Part shown: piece by piece, positions 17,990 to 26,638 of the stretch
Numbering within the stretch: the stretch's first letter is position 1
Layout: every line of letters begins with the position of its first letter
Source: Streptomyces marispadix
Lineage (GTDB): Bacteria > Actinomycetota > Actinomycetes > Streptomycetales > Streptomycetaceae
Assembly (NCBI RefSeq): GCF_022524345.1
Contig: NZ_JAKWJU010000002.1
Location: forward strand, 5,384,001 to 5,448,000
DNA: 64,000 bases
Reading direction: 5' to 3'
The notes under the pieces: model-generated
What the model saw: the letters and a program-made list of their open reading frames with translations, nothing else
Database searches by the model: none
What the model was told of the DNA's origin: nothing
Program-made: the position numbers and the translations under genes

Positions 17990-19282
17990 ATGGCCGCCCA
18001 CACGACCCCCTCCGAGCCCCCGCACTCCGCGGACTCCGGTGGCCTGCCGCCCTCAGCGTCCGCGACCGCGCCGCCCAAGCCCACATGGGACCCGGGCGAG
18101 CCGTCCCGTCCGTATCCCTGGCTGCGCCCGACGATCCGGATACGGCTCACGCTGCTGTACGCGGGCATGTTCCTCATCGCGGGCATGGTGCTGCTCACGC
18201 TCATCTATCTGCTCGCGGCGGAGGCCCTGCACGAGGGCAGCAAGCTTCCCTTCCGCATCCTCGACGCCAACGCCCAGCTCACCTCCGACAGTTGCCCCGG
18301 CCTGTCGGGGACGCTGCCCAGCGAGCAGTTCATGGAGCGGCTGGAGGACTGCACCGACGCACAGCGCGCCGCCGCCCTCGACGAGCTGCTCCAGCGCTCG
18401 CTGATGGCGCTGCTGGGCCTCGCCGTGGCCGCCTTCGCCTTCGGCTACGTCATGGCCGGGCGTGTGCTGTCCCCGCTGGGACGCATCACCCGCACCGCCC
18501 GCCAGGTCGCCAGCTCCGACCTGCACAAGCGGATCGAACTGGAGGGCCCGGACGACGAGTTGAAGGAGCTGTCGGACACCTTCGACGACATGCTGGACCG
18601 GCTCGACCGGGCCTTCACCGCCCAGCAGCGCTTCGTCGCGAACGCCTCCCACGAGCTGCGCACGCCCCTCGCCATCAACCGCACGCTGCTGGAGGTCCAG
18701 CTCTCCGATCCGGAGGCGTCGCCCGAGCTACAGCAGCTCGGCAAGACCCTGCTGGCCACCAACGAACGCAGCGAACAGCTAGTGGAGGGGCTGCTGCTGC
18801 TCGCCCGCAGCGAGAACGAGATCGTCGACCGCAAGCCCGTCGATCTCGCCGAGGTCGCCGCACACGCCGTCGAGCAGGTACGTCCCGAGGCGGACAGCAA
18901 GGGCATCGAGCTGCGCGGCGTGCGCCATCCCGTGTACGTACAGGGGAACGGGGTGCTGCTGGAGCGCGTCGCGCTCAACCTCGTGCAGAACGCGGTGCGT
19001 TACAACCAGCAGGAGGACGGCTGGGTCTCCGTCGCCACCGAGGCCCTGCCCGGCCACGCGATGCTGCTCGTCGAGAACACGGGCCCGGCGGTCCCCGCGT
19101 ACGAGATCGACAACCTCTTCGAGCCCTTCCGGCGCCTGCGCAGCGACCGTACGGGCAGCGACAAGGGGGTGGGCCTCGGCTTGTCGATCGTGCGGTCGGT
19201 GGCGCGTGCCCACGGGGGCACGGTGACGGCGGAGCGGCGGGAGGAGGGCGGTCTGGCGCTGCGCGTCGTGCTGCCCGTCTGA
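17990..19282 (+). CDS. cutS: CutS, membrane sensor histidine kinase
   Basis: A 430-residue kinase. Two membrane segments (about 50-75 and 134-155) bracket an extracytoplasmic loop of about 60 residues. That loop has two cysteines (SDSCPG near 102 and LEDCTD near 121), the pair proposed as a thiol/disulfide sensor in CutS. HAMP (about 155-210), HisKA with phospho-His in ASHELRTPLA (near 220) and HATPase with N-box VQNAVRYN and G-box GVGLGLSIV follow. It phosphorylates CutR. The first 45 residues are Pro/Ser-rich and cytoplasmic. Confidence 0.9.
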   Translation: MAAHTTPSEPPHSADSGGLPPSASATAPPKPTWDPGEPSRPYPWLRPTIRIRLTLLYAGMFLIAGMVLLTLIYLLAAEALHEGSKLPFRILDANAQLTSDSCPGLSGTLPSEQFMERLEDCTDAQRAAALDELLQRSLMALLGLAVAAFAFGYVMAGRVLSPLGRITRTARQVASSDLHKRIELEGPDDELKELSDTFDDMLDRLDRAFTAQQRFVANASHELRTPLAINRTLLEVQLSDPEASPELQQLGKTLLATNERSEQLVEGLLLLARSENEIVDRKPVDLAEVAAHAVEQVRPEADSKGIELRGVRHPVYVQGNGVLLERVALNLVQNAVRYNQQEDGWVSVATEALPGHAMLLVENTGPAVPAYEIDNLFEPFRRLRSDRTGSDKGVGLGLSIVRSVARAHGGTVTAERREEGGLALRVVLPV

Positions 19283-19736
19283 GTACCGGGGACGTCCGGC
19301 GCCCGGTGCATGAGCGGGTACACACGGTGACGAAATTCCGGGGCGGAGCCCGGGAGGATAACTCCACGAGTTCGCTATATGCGGAATTTTGTCCCGTGGC
19401 GCGCAGCGATCTTTTCTGTGATCGATCACACACACGATTTTCCGCTTCGGCACCCTGGGTGACCCGGGTACGGGAAGAATTACCGGAAAATCCAGGTTTC
19501 CGCAGGTGGAGATCGTGGGCAGTACCCGGGGTGCGTGCGCGCAGCGCGAGCAGGGGACCGTTTAAGGTCCTCCTCGGCAGCCGACGCGATCACCTCTTCA
19601 GGGGTGCGGTTGGGTGTCGATTGAGTAACAGACCTTGATGTGAGGCAAAATCTCCGCCTCAGGTCGGGCACAAGTCCGGCCTCTCACGCGTTACGTGCGC
19701 TGGAGACACCACAGAAACCCAGAGGGGGAGAGCGAA
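19283..19736 (+). other. Gene-free stretch between cutS and the DUF4193 gene
   Basis: About 450 bases without a gene. The part from 19330 to 19480 is AT-richer than anything nearby (GAAATTCC, CTATATGCGGAATTTTG, GATCTTTTCTGTGATCGATCACACA), typical of a regulated promoter region. TGATCGATCA near 19420 is a 10-base palindrome. A small hairpin GAGGC/GCCTC lies near 19652-19668, just upstream of the DUF4193 gene. I assign no specific factor. Confidence 0.5.
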
Positions 19737-20036
19737 ATGGCAACGGACTACGACACCCCACGCAAGACCGATGACGACGTCAACGAAGACAGCATCGAAG
19801 AGCTGAAGGCCCGGCGCAACGACAAGTCGGCGTCCAACGTGGACGTGGACGAGTTCGAGCAGGCCGAGGGTCTGGAGCTGCCCGGCGCGGACCTCTCGAA
19901 CGAGGAGCTGTCCGTGCGGGTGCTGCCCCGCCAGGCCGACGAGTTCACGTGCATGAGCTGCTTCCTCGTCCACCACCGGTCCCAGCTCGCCGCTGAGAAG
20001 AACGGCCAGCCCGTCTGCCGCGACTGCGCGGCCTGA
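19737..20036 (+). CDS. DUF4193 family protein with zinc-ribbon cysteines
   Basis: A 99-residue acidic protein. The N-terminal half is charged and probably disordered; the C-terminal half has CMSC, HH and CRDC in an arrangement like a zinc ribbon (FTCMSCFLVHHRSQ ... VCRDCAA). DUF4193 is widespread in actinobacteria next to dut and its function is unknown. GAGGGGGAGAG lies just before the ATG at 19737, which is preferred over an upstream ATG at 19695. Confidence 0.88.
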   Translation: MATDYDTPRKTDDDVNEDSIEELKARRNDKSASNVDVDEFEQAEGLELPGADLSNEELSVRVLPRQADEFTCMSCFLVHHRSQLAAEKNGQPVCRDCAA

Positions 20037-20056
20037 CCGGCGCGGGGCCTGCCGTA

Positions 20057-20896
20057 GTGGCGGACGGAACGCGTGACGACGAGCGAGGCGAGCCCGACCA
20101 GCGGACCTCGCTCGTACCGGTTCCCGCGAAGCCGCGTCAGCGGTCCCTTCTCCCGTGGCCGCGCAAGGGGGGCGCCAGAGCCGCGGGGACCGGCGATGCC
20201 GCGCAGCAGCGCGGCCAGGGGCGGGTACGAGCCTTCTTCGGCGTCGTAGCCGACCGCGTCGTCGAGACGGCGCCGCGCATCCCGGTGCGCGACTTGGAGA
20301 CGCTCCGCAAGCAGTTCCCCGGGCTCGGCCCGGAAGAGATCGCGGACAAGCTGGTCGCCGGTGCGGTACGCGGCTCGGCGACAGTCGGTGCCGGAGTCGG
20401 TGCCGCCGCGATGCTGCCCGTACCACCGGCGATGCCCGCCGAGTTGGCCGCCGAGATCGTCGGTGTCGCCTCCGTCGAGCTGAAGCTCATCGCCGAACTC
20501 CACGAGGTCTACGGGCGCCGGCCGCCCGGCAATGTGAAGCAGCGGGCCGCCGCCTATCTCGGGGCGTGGACCTCCGAGCGCGGCATCGACATCACCAGGC
20601 CCACGACCTTGAACGCCGCCCTCGGCGGCCAGATGAAGCGCGAGCTGCGCCAGCAGCTCCTCAAGCGCACGGTGCGCAACCTCCCCAATCTGACGCCCTT
20701 CATGGTGGGCGCCGCCGTCGGTGCCGTGATGAACAGCCGCGACACCAAGAAGATCGCCGAGAAGATCAGGGACGATCTGCGTAAGGCCGGAGACGGCTGG
20801 GAGGCGCTGCCGCCCGGTGACGGCGGCGACGGCCTGGACGGCGGACCGGGTCCCGGGAGCTCCGGCAGGGCAGCCCTGCCGCCCTCCTCAAGCTGA
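20057..20896 (+). CDS. Conserved hypothetical protein with a hydrophobic core region
   Basis: A 279-residue protein starting at GTG 20057, 20 bases after the DUF4193 gene. The middle (about 110-150) is hydrophobic and Gly/Ala/Pro-rich (GAGVGAAAMLPVPPAMPAELAAEIVGVA), then a helical part with YGRRPPGNVKQRAAAYLGAW. The pattern is weakly like EcsC/DUF697-type membrane-associated proteins; I do not assign a function. The C-terminal 35 residues are Gly/Asp-rich and disordered. Likely in one operon with DUF4193. Confidence 0.75.
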   Translation: MADGTRDDERGEPDQRTSLVPVPAKPRQRSLLPWPRKGGARAAGTGDAAQQRGQGRVRAFFGVVADRVVETAPRIPVRDLETLRKQFPGLGPEEIADKLVAGAVRGSATVGAGVGAAAMLPVPPAMPAELAAEIVGVASVELKLIAELHEVYGRRPPGNVKQRAAAYLGAWTSERGIDITRPTTLNAALGGQMKRELRQQLLKRTVRNLPNLTPFMVGAAVGAVMNSRDTKKIAEKIRDDLRKAGDGWEALPPGDGGDGLDGGPGPGSSGRAALPPSSS

Positions 20897-21004
20897 ACCG
20901 GTCTCGGCGTCCGGCACCCAATTCCCCGGCCTGCGCGCCGAGTTGGACTCCCCGGCGCTCGCGCCTGGCCTCGACCTCGGTTTGTTCCCGGCCTCGGACC
21001 GGCC

Positions 21005-21481
21005 TCAGTCCGGGGAAGCCGGACGCCGTTCCGAGGCGGCCGAGAGCGCCTCGGCGAGCCGTCGCGGCGTACGCGTGGAGAGATAGAGGTAGGGCGTCGG
21101 ATCGTCCGGGTCCGTCACCTCCACGCGCAACGCGGTGCGGATATAGCTGCGCAGCAGCATGTGCGCGCGAGGGTCCGCCTTGTGCGTGCGCCAGGCGAAC
21201 GCCTCCTCCTCGTCGAGCACGTGGGCCGTCCCCAGCGCCGACAGCGGCAGGCGCGCGTCCCCGGCGACGAGCGAGCCCGACACGACGCGGATGCGTGCCG
21301 AGCCGTACGAACTGACCGCGACCGCCGCGAGGACGCCTCCCGCCGCAAGGCCCGCGAGCATCGGTAGAACGCCCAGCGGCAGCATGATCAGCGCGCCCCC
21401 CACGCCCACCAGACCGGCGATGAGCCACCACGAGCGGGGGGCCGTGAGGCGTTCGTCGTAGGGCTGTTCCTGAGCAACCAT
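21005..21481 (-). CDS. DUF3093 family membrane protein
   Basis: A 158-residue protein. Two adjacent membrane segments (about 18-57: WWLIAGLVGVGGALIMLPLG and MLAGLAAGGVLAAVAV) are followed by a soluble beta-rich domain with DEEEAFAWRTHKADPRAHMLLRSYIR. This is DUF3093, which sits beside dut in many actinobacteria. The frame is open for more than 600 bases upstream, but the conserved N-terminus and the next gene's promoter place the start at ATG 21481. Divergent from the thioesterase gene. Confidence 0.85.
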   Translation of the reverse strand: MVAQEQPYDERLTAPRSWWLIAGLVGVGGALIMLPLGVLPMLAGLAAGGVLAAVAVSSYGSARIRVVSGSLVAGDARLPLSALGTAHVLDEEEAFAWRTHKADPRAHMLLRSYIRTALRVEVTDPDDPTPYLYLSTRTPRRLAEALSAASERRPASPD

Positions 21482-21586
21482 GCGGCCAAGCCTGTCACGG
21501 CTCCCGTGGCGCTCACGCCCGCCCAGTGGACCGCTGCGGCCGCTTCCACGACGCACCCCCGTAACCCGGCGGTAAGGTCTGCACAC

Positions 21587-22228
21587 GTGAGTACAGCACG
21601 ACCGTGGAACGCGCCGGAGGAGAGCACCGGCCGGGCCGCGCCACCGACGACCTCGCCGACGCCCCTGACTCCTCCTCCGGGCGCCGCCGGGGCGGTACGG
21701 CATCCCGACGCACCGGCCCCCGGAGAGCTGCTCGGCTCCCACTACGAGAAGTGCTTCGGCTGCGGCGGCGGCCAGGCGCACGGCCTGCACCTGGAGGCCA
21801 GAGCGGGCGAAGGCGTCGCCGTCACCGCCGAGTTCACGGTGCGGCCCGTACATCAGGGCGCGCCCGGACTGGCCCACGGCGGTGTGCTGTCCACGGCCCT
21901 GGACGAGACGATGGGCTCGCTGGGCTGGCTCATGCACACGATCATGGTGACGGGCCGCCTGGAGACCGACTTCGTACGGCCCGTCCCGGTCGGCACGGTG
22001 CTGCGCCTCGGCGCGGAGGTCACCGCCGTCGACGGGCGGAAGGTCTTCACCAGGGCGACCGGCCGGATCGGCGGACCGGACGGGCCCGTCGCGGTGCGCG
22101 CGGAAGCCCTGTTCATCAAGGTGAACGTCTCGCACTTCACGGAGCACGGCCGCGACGAGGAGATCGAGGCCGCCATGGCCGACCCGGACCAGGTCCGCAG
22201 GGCGAGGGCCTTCGAGGTGAACCCGTGA
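21587..22228 (+). CDS. PaaI-type hotdog-fold thioesterase
   Basis: A 213-residue protein. After a Pro/Thr-rich N-terminus of about 45 residues comes YEKCFGCGGGQAHGL, then the hotdog active-site region PGLAHGGVLSTALDETMG, where HGG and the acidic residue form the thioester site. Members hydrolyse acyl-CoA esters, often aromatic. The CFGCG string recurs in this actinobacterial subgroup. Start GTG 21587. Its last four bases (GTGA) overlap the start of dut, so the two are coupled. Confidence 0.85.
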   Translation: MSTARPWNAPEESTGRAAPPTTSPTPLTPPPGAAGAVRHPDAPAPGELLGSHYEKCFGCGGGQAHGLHLEARAGEGVAVTAEFTVRPVHQGAPGLAHGGVLSTALDETMGSLGWLMHTIMVTGRLETDFVRPVPVGTVLRLGAEVTAVDGRKVFTRATGRIGGPDGPVAVRAEALFIKVNVSHFTEHGRDEEIEAAMADPDQVRRARAFEVNP

Positions 22229-22746
22229 GCAGCGAACCCGTCGACGTCATGCTGCGGCGCCTGGACCCCGGTGTCCCCGTGCCGTCCTACGCACACCCCG
22301 GCGACGCCGGATGCGACCTCGTCACCACAGAGCCCGCCGTGCTGGCGCCCGGTGAGCGTGCCGTGCTGCCCACCGGGATCTCCATCGCGCTGCCCGAGGG
22401 ATACGCGGCGTTCGTGCATCCCCGCTCGGGGCTTGCCGCCCGCTGCGGGATCTCTTTGGTCAATGCACCGGGAACCGTCGATGCCGGGTACCGTGGGGAG
22501 ATCAAGGTGATCGTGGCCAATCTTGACCCGCACGAGACCGTGCGGTTCGAGCGTCTCGACCGCATTGCCCAACTCGTCGTCCAGCAGGTGGAGAAGGTGC
22601 GTTTCCACGAGGTGGCGGAGTTGCCGGGCTCGGCGCGGGCCGCAGGGGGATTCGGCTCCACAGGCGGTCACAGCCAGGCCGCCGCACATCAGAATGACTA
22701 CGTTCCGGTCGGGGCCGACCGGCATTCCGACCTGAGAGGACAGTGA
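22225..22746 (+). CDS. dut: Deoxyuridine triphosphatase (dUTPase)
   Basis: A 173-residue trimeric dUTPase with all five motifs: HPGDAGCDL, PRSGLAAR, GTVDAGYRGEIKV (catalytic Asp), RIAQLVVQQV and the C-terminal lid RAAGGFGSTGGH. It splits dUTP to dUMP and pyrophosphate, keeping uracil out of DNA and feeding thymidylate synthesis. About 25 residues beyond motif five are extra. The GTG start overlaps the thioesterase stop. Confidence 0.96.
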   Translation: MSSEPVDVMLRRLDPGVPVPSYAHPGDAGCDLVTTEPAVLAPGERAVLPTGISIALPEGYAAFVHPRSGLAARCGISLVNAPGTVDAGYRGEIKVIVANLDPHETVRFERLDRIAQLVVQQVEKVRFHEVAELPGSARAAGGFGSTGGHSQAAAHQNDYVPVGADRHSDLRGQ

Positions 22747-22747
22747 C

Positions 22748-23539
22748 GTGTTCGGACGTCGTCGCAAGAAGAGCGAAGAGCCTGAGACGGGCACCTCGGA
22801 CGACTTCGGCTCGTACGAGCAGGACGCCGCGGCGGACGACTCCCGCTCCGCCGACGCGGTCACGGACGCCGAGGCGACGCGCGTGAAGCTGCCGCCGGCG
22901 CCCCGTCCCGACGGTCCCTGGGACGTGAGCGAGGTCACCGACCCCGGCAACGGCCGCGTCAATCTCGGCGGTCTGTATGTGCCGGGCGTGGAGGGCATGG
23001 AGCTGCGCGTCGAGGTCGCGGGGGAGTCGATCGTCGCGGCCACCCTCGTCGTTCAGGACAGTGCCCTTCAGTTGCAGGCGTTCGCCGCGCCCAAGCGCGA
23101 GGGCCTGTGGGAAGAGGTGCGCGAGGAGATCGCGACGGGCATCACCAAGCAGGGCGGTGTCATCGACGAGGTCGAGGGCCCGCTGGGCTGGGAGCTTCGC
23201 GCCCAGGTCCCGGTGCAGCTCCCGGACGGTACGAACGGCGTGCAGGTCGTGCGCTTCGTCGGTGTCGACGGGCCCCGCTGGTTCCTGCGCGGCGTGATCT
23301 CCGGCCAGGGCGCCGTACAGCCGCAGACGGGCGGGCTGCTGGAGCAGGTCTTCCGTGACACGGTGATCGTCCGGGGCGAGTCCCCGATGGCGCCGCGCGA
23401 CCCGATCGTCCTCAAGCTGCCCGAGGACGCGCAGATGGTCCCGGACGGCGTCCAGCAGGAGACCGTCGAGGAGGGCTCGCGCTTCGCGGGCGGGCTCGAC
23501 AAGCTTCAGCGTGGCCCGGAGATCAGCGAGGTCCGCTGA
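22748..23539 (+). CDS. DUF3710 family protein
   Basis: A 263-residue protein beginning one base after dut ends. The N-terminal 60 residues are charged (FGRRRKKSEEPE, then acidic), followed by a conserved domain with GPWDVSEVTDPGNGRVNLGGLYVPG and VGVDGPRWFLRGVISGQGA. DUF3710 follows dut across actinobacteria (including Mycobacterium tuberculosis); its role is unknown. No membrane segment. GTG start at 22748 with AGAGGACAG upstream. Confidence 0.9.
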   Translation: MFGRRRKKSEEPETGTSDDFGSYEQDAAADDSRSADAVTDAEATRVKLPPAPRPDGPWDVSEVTDPGNGRVNLGGLYVPGVEGMELRVEVAGESIVAATLVVQDSALQLQAFAAPKREGLWEEVREEIATGITKQGGVIDEVEGPLGWELRAQVPVQLPDGTNGVQVVRFVGVDGPRWFLRGVISGQGAVQPQTGGLLEQVFRDTVIVRGESPMAPRDPIVLKLPEDAQMVPDGVQQETVEEGSRFAGGLDKLQRGPEISEVR

Positions 23540-23769
23540 CGCGCGTGCGCTGAACCCTCGGGACACAGCCCAGGGGCGTGCGCCGAGGAGCGCAAGCCGA
23601 GGAGTGCTGCGAGCCGCCGTGTGTGCCTGCCGTGAGCGGGCCGCCGGCGGCTCGTCGCGTTCCGGTCCCCGGACGGCCGGTGAGGCCGCCCCAACCCCGG
23701 GATCACCGGCTGGGAGCCGACATCCGGCAGGCGTCATCGGGGCGCGGACCCACCGGTACCCTGGGCACC

Positions 23770-24180
23770 ATGACTGGCGCGACCCGAGCAGAGAAGGAAC
23801 AGCGGGGCGCAGGCGGGCGCTTCCGCAGGTTCCTTGAGCGGCTGTCCTCCTCGGAGGAGGACCTGCACTCCCAGGAGCTGCGGCAGGAGGCCGACAGCAC
23901 GGGCTGCACCCGCATCGCGGCCTGCGGTGACCGCCAGATCGTGCGTGTGACGGGTACTCTGCGCACCGTCACCCTGCGCCCCCGGGCCGGAGTGCCGACG
24001 CTGGAGGCGGAGTTGTTCGACGGGTCCGCCGCGCTGGACGTGGTCTGGCTGGGCCGCAGGGCCATCGCCGGAATCGAGCCGGGCCGCGGCCTCATCGCGT
24101 GGGGGCGGATCTCGATGCACCACGGGCGCCCGGTGATGTTCAACCCGAAGTACGAGTTGCGACCCCTCGGACAGGAGTAG
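23770..24180 (+). CDS. OB-fold nucleic-acid-binding-like protein
   Basis: A 136-residue protein. The region VRVTGTLRTVTLRPRAGVPTLEAELFDGSAALDVVWLGRR to RGLIAWGRISMHHGRPVMFNPKYEL is an OB-fold like that of RecG/DNA polymerase III alpha anticodon-type domains. The N-terminus is a helical stretch with a Ser/Glu-rich turn. It keeps its place between DUF3710 and DUF3159 in actinobacteria; a nucleic-acid role is inferred from the fold only. Start ATG 23770; the 230 bases before it look non-coding. Confidence 0.85.
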   Translation: MTGATRAEKEQRGAGGRFRRFLERLSSSEEDLHSQELRQEADSTGCTRIAACGDRQIVRVTGTLRTVTLRPRAGVPTLEAELFDGSAALDVVWLGRRAIAGIEPGRGLIAWGRISMHHGRPVMFNPKYELRPLGQE

Positions 24181-24183
24181 TGG

Positions 24184-25119
24184 GTGACCCCCCTCGACAA
24201 GCCGACCACGGACGGAACCGGACCAGATCCCGGTGCAGGCTCCGAATCCGGTTCCACAGCCGGGGCCGACGGCGAGGCGCCCGCCTCTCACGCCGTCACC
24301 GAAGCCGCCCTCTTCGAAGCCTTCGGCGGGCTCCGCGGGCTGGTGGAGACGACCCTTCCCGGGCTGGTCTTCATCGCGATCTACACCGTCAACAAGGACA
24401 TCCACGCCGCTGCGCTGACGGCTCTCGCGATCTCCGCGGTGCTGGGGGTCTTCCGGCTGATCCGCCGCGACACCGTCAAGCACGCCTTCAGCGGCGTATT
24501 CGGCGTCGCGTTCGGCGTGCTGTTCGCGATGATGACCGGCAACGCCAAGGACTTCTATCTGCCGGGCATGTTCTACACGCTGGGCCTGGCCGTCGCGTAC
24601 ATCGTCACCGCGGCGGCCGGTGTGCCGCTGCTGGGGCTGGTGCTCGGGCCGGTCTTCAAGGAGAACCTCTCCTGGCGCAAGCGGAACCCGGGCCGCAAGA
24701 AGGCGTACACCAAGGCCAGTTACGCATGGGGCCTCATCCTGCTCGGTAAGTCGGCGATCCTCTTCCCGCTGTATCTGTGGGGCGACACCACCCGGTTCGG
24801 CTGGGTGACGATCGCGCTGAAGATCCCGCCGTTCCTGCTCGCGGTCTATCTGACGTGGATCTTCCTGGCGAAGGCGCCCGCGCCCATCAACGTCATCGCG
24901 GAGATGGAGGCGGAGGAAGAGGCCGAGAACGAACGGGAGAAGCGCGAGGAGCAGGCGCAGCACGAGCGCAAGACGCTCGACGCGATCGGTGAGGGGTTCG
25001 CCCACGACGCCGAGCGCGCGCTGCTCGCGGACGCGGAAGCGCTACGGGACGAGGCGGGCCCGGGTTCGGGGCGCCCCGGCACGGGCGGCACCGGGACCGG
25101 CGGCCGGCACCGCCGCTGA
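24184..25119 (+). CDS. DUF3159 family membrane protein
   Basis: A 311-residue protein with about five or six membrane segments between residues 55 and 235 (for example PGLVFIAIYTVN, LTALAISAVLGVF, FGVAFGVLFAMM, LGLAVAYIVTAAA, KIPPFLLAVYLTWIFL). The C-terminal 60 residues are a charged helix (EEEAENEREKREEQAQHERK) followed by a Gly-rich tail. Function unknown. GTG start three bases after the OB-fold gene stops, so they form an operon. Confidence 0.88.
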   Translation: MTPLDKPTTDGTGPDPGAGSESGSTAGADGEAPASHAVTEAALFEAFGGLRGLVETTLPGLVFIAIYTVNKDIHAAALTALAISAVLGVFRLIRRDTVKHAFSGVFGVAFGVLFAMMTGNAKDFYLPGMFYTLGLAVAYIVTAAAGVPLLGLVLGPVFKENLSWRKRNPGRKKAYTKASYAWGLILLGKSAILFPLYLWGDTTRFGWVTIALKIPPFLLAVYLTWIFLAKAPAPINVIAEMEAEEEAENEREKREEQAQHERKTLDAIGEGFAHDAERALLADAEALRDEAGPGSGRPGTGGTGTGGRHRR

Positions 25120-25203
25120 CCCGCACTCGCAGGCCCGGTCGGCGCTCCGCGGGCCGGGCACGCCGGGCCGGGTGGCTCCCGTCGGCCGCCTGGCCTGCGG
25201 CGG

Positions 25204-25866
25204 TCAGCCCCGTACCGAGAGCAGATCCTCAAGCTGGGCCTCGCGTGCGGGGGCGGCCACGAACAGCAGCTCGTCGCCGACCTCCAGCGCGTCGTCCCGG
25301 TCGGGCACCAGCACCCGGTTGCCCCTGATGATGGTGACCAGGGCCGTGTCCTCGGGCCACTGCACATCGCCGACACGCGTACCGGCCAGCGCGGCCTCCG
25401 GCGGCAGCGTCAGCTCCACGAGGTTCGCGTCGCCCTGGGAGAAGCGCAGCAGCCGCACAAGATCGCCGACGCTCACGGCTTCCTCGACGAGCGCCGACAT
25501 CAGCCGCGGTGTCGAAACGGCGACGTCGACGCCCCACGACTCGTTGAACAGCCATTCGTTCTTGGGGTTGTTGACGCGTGAGACGACGCGCGGGACTCCG
25601 TACTCCGTCTTGGCGAGAAGCGAGACGACCAGATTGACCTTGTCGTCGCCGGTGGCCGCGATCACCACGTTGCAGCGTTCCAGGGCGGCCTCGTCGAGCG
25701 AGGTGATCTCGCAGGCGTCGGCGAGCAGCCACTCCGCCTGAGGCACGCGCTCCACCGAGATCGCCGTCGGCGCCTTGTCGATGAGCAGCACCTCGTGCCC
25801 GTTCTCCAGCAGCTCGCCCGCGATCGAGCGGCCCACGGCGCCCGCGCCCGCAATAGCTACCCTCAT
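25204..25866 (-). CDS. TrkA family K+-uptake regulatory protein (second of pair)
   Basis: A 220-residue protein: RCK/TrkA-N Rossmann domain (GAGAVGRSIA nucleotide loop, VVIAATGDDKVNL) and TrkA-C domain (about 140-220). Such proteins bind NAD(H), ATP or cyclic di-AMP and gate potassium transporters from the cytoplasm. It is the second gene of a two-gene unit, 34 bases after its paralogue; the arrangement matches ceoB/ceoC of M. tuberculosis, where this would be ceoC. Start ATG 25866. Confidence 0.92.
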   Translation of the reverse strand: MRVAIAGAGAVGRSIAGELLENGHEVLLIDKAPTAISVERVPQAEWLLADACEITSLDEAALERCNVVIAATGDDKVNLVVSLLAKTEYGVPRVVSRVNNPKNEWLFNESWGVDVAVSTPRLMSALVEEAVSVGDLVRLLRFSQGDANLVELTLPPEAALAGTRVGDVQWPEDTALVTIIRGNRVLVPDRDDALEVGDELLFVAAPAREAQLEDLLSVRG

Positions 25867-25900
25867 CGGCCGAGTCCCCTGTTCGCTGTGCTTACGCCGG

Positions 25901-26569
25901 TCACGAACCGCCCTCCTCGGGCCCGTTCGCGAAGACGGCCTCAACCTGGTCGATCTGATCGCAGCGCATCATCACATGCACCAGATCGCCCTCCTGAAGG
26001 ACCGTCTGGGAGGTCGGCAGCATCGCCTCGCCCACCCTGGTCAGGAAGGCGACCCGTACTCCGGCCTCCTCCTGGAGCCTGCTCACCCGGTGTCCGACCC
26101 ACTCCGGCGAAGCGTGCACCTCCGCGAGCTGCACACCACCGCTCGGATCGCGCCACAGCGGCTCCGCCCCGGAGGGCAGCAGCCGGCGCAGCATCTGGTC
26201 GGCGGTCCAGCGCACGGTGGCCACCGTGGGGATACCGAGGCGCTGGTAGACCTCGGCCCGCTTGGGGTCGTAGATGCGTGCCGCGACGTGCTCGATGCCG
26301 AACATCTCGCGTGCCACACGGGCCGCGATGATGTTGGAGTTGTCCCCGCTGCTGACCGCGGCGAACGCCCCGGCCTCCTCGATCCCGGCCTCGCGCAGGG
26401 TGTCCTGGTCGAAGCCGACGCCGGAGACCCGTCGCCCGCCGAAACCCGAACCGAGGCGACGGAAGGCCGTCGGGTCCTGGTCCACGACCGCGACGGTGTG
26501 GCTCTGCTGCTCCAGTGCCTGCGCGAGCTCAGCGCCGACCCGGCCGCAGCCCATGATCACTACATGCAC
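25901..26569 (-). CDS. TrkA family K+-uptake regulatory protein (first of pair)
   Basis: A 222-residue paralogue of the next gene: TrkA-N with GCGRVGAELA and SSGDNSNIIAARVA, then TrkA-C with VGHRVSRLQEEAGVRVAFLTR. It corresponds in position to ceoB of M. tuberculosis. I chose the GTG at 26569, with GAGAGGGA a few bases upstream, over the in-frame start at 26587. Divergent from the APC transporter gene across about 70 bases, so both promoters are in that short space. The two TrkA proteins probably form a hetero- or homo-octameric ring on a potassium transporter. Confidence 0.92.
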   Translation of the reverse strand: MHVVIMGCGRVGAELAQALEQQSHTVAVVDQDPTAFRRLGSGFGGRRVSGVGFDQDTLREAGIEEAGAFAAVSSGDNSNIIAARVAREMFGIEHVAARIYDPKRAEVYQRLGIPTVATVRWTADQMLRRLLPSGAEPLWRDPSGGVQLAEVHASPEWVGHRVSRLQEEAGVRVAFLTRVGEAMLPTSQTVLQEGDLVHVMMRCDQIDQVEAVFANGPEEGGS

Positions 26570-26638
26570 GCCCGTCCCTCTCGTCACATACAGCGGGCCG
26601 TCTCAGGATCGCACGGCTGACCGCATACGATCCTCCCC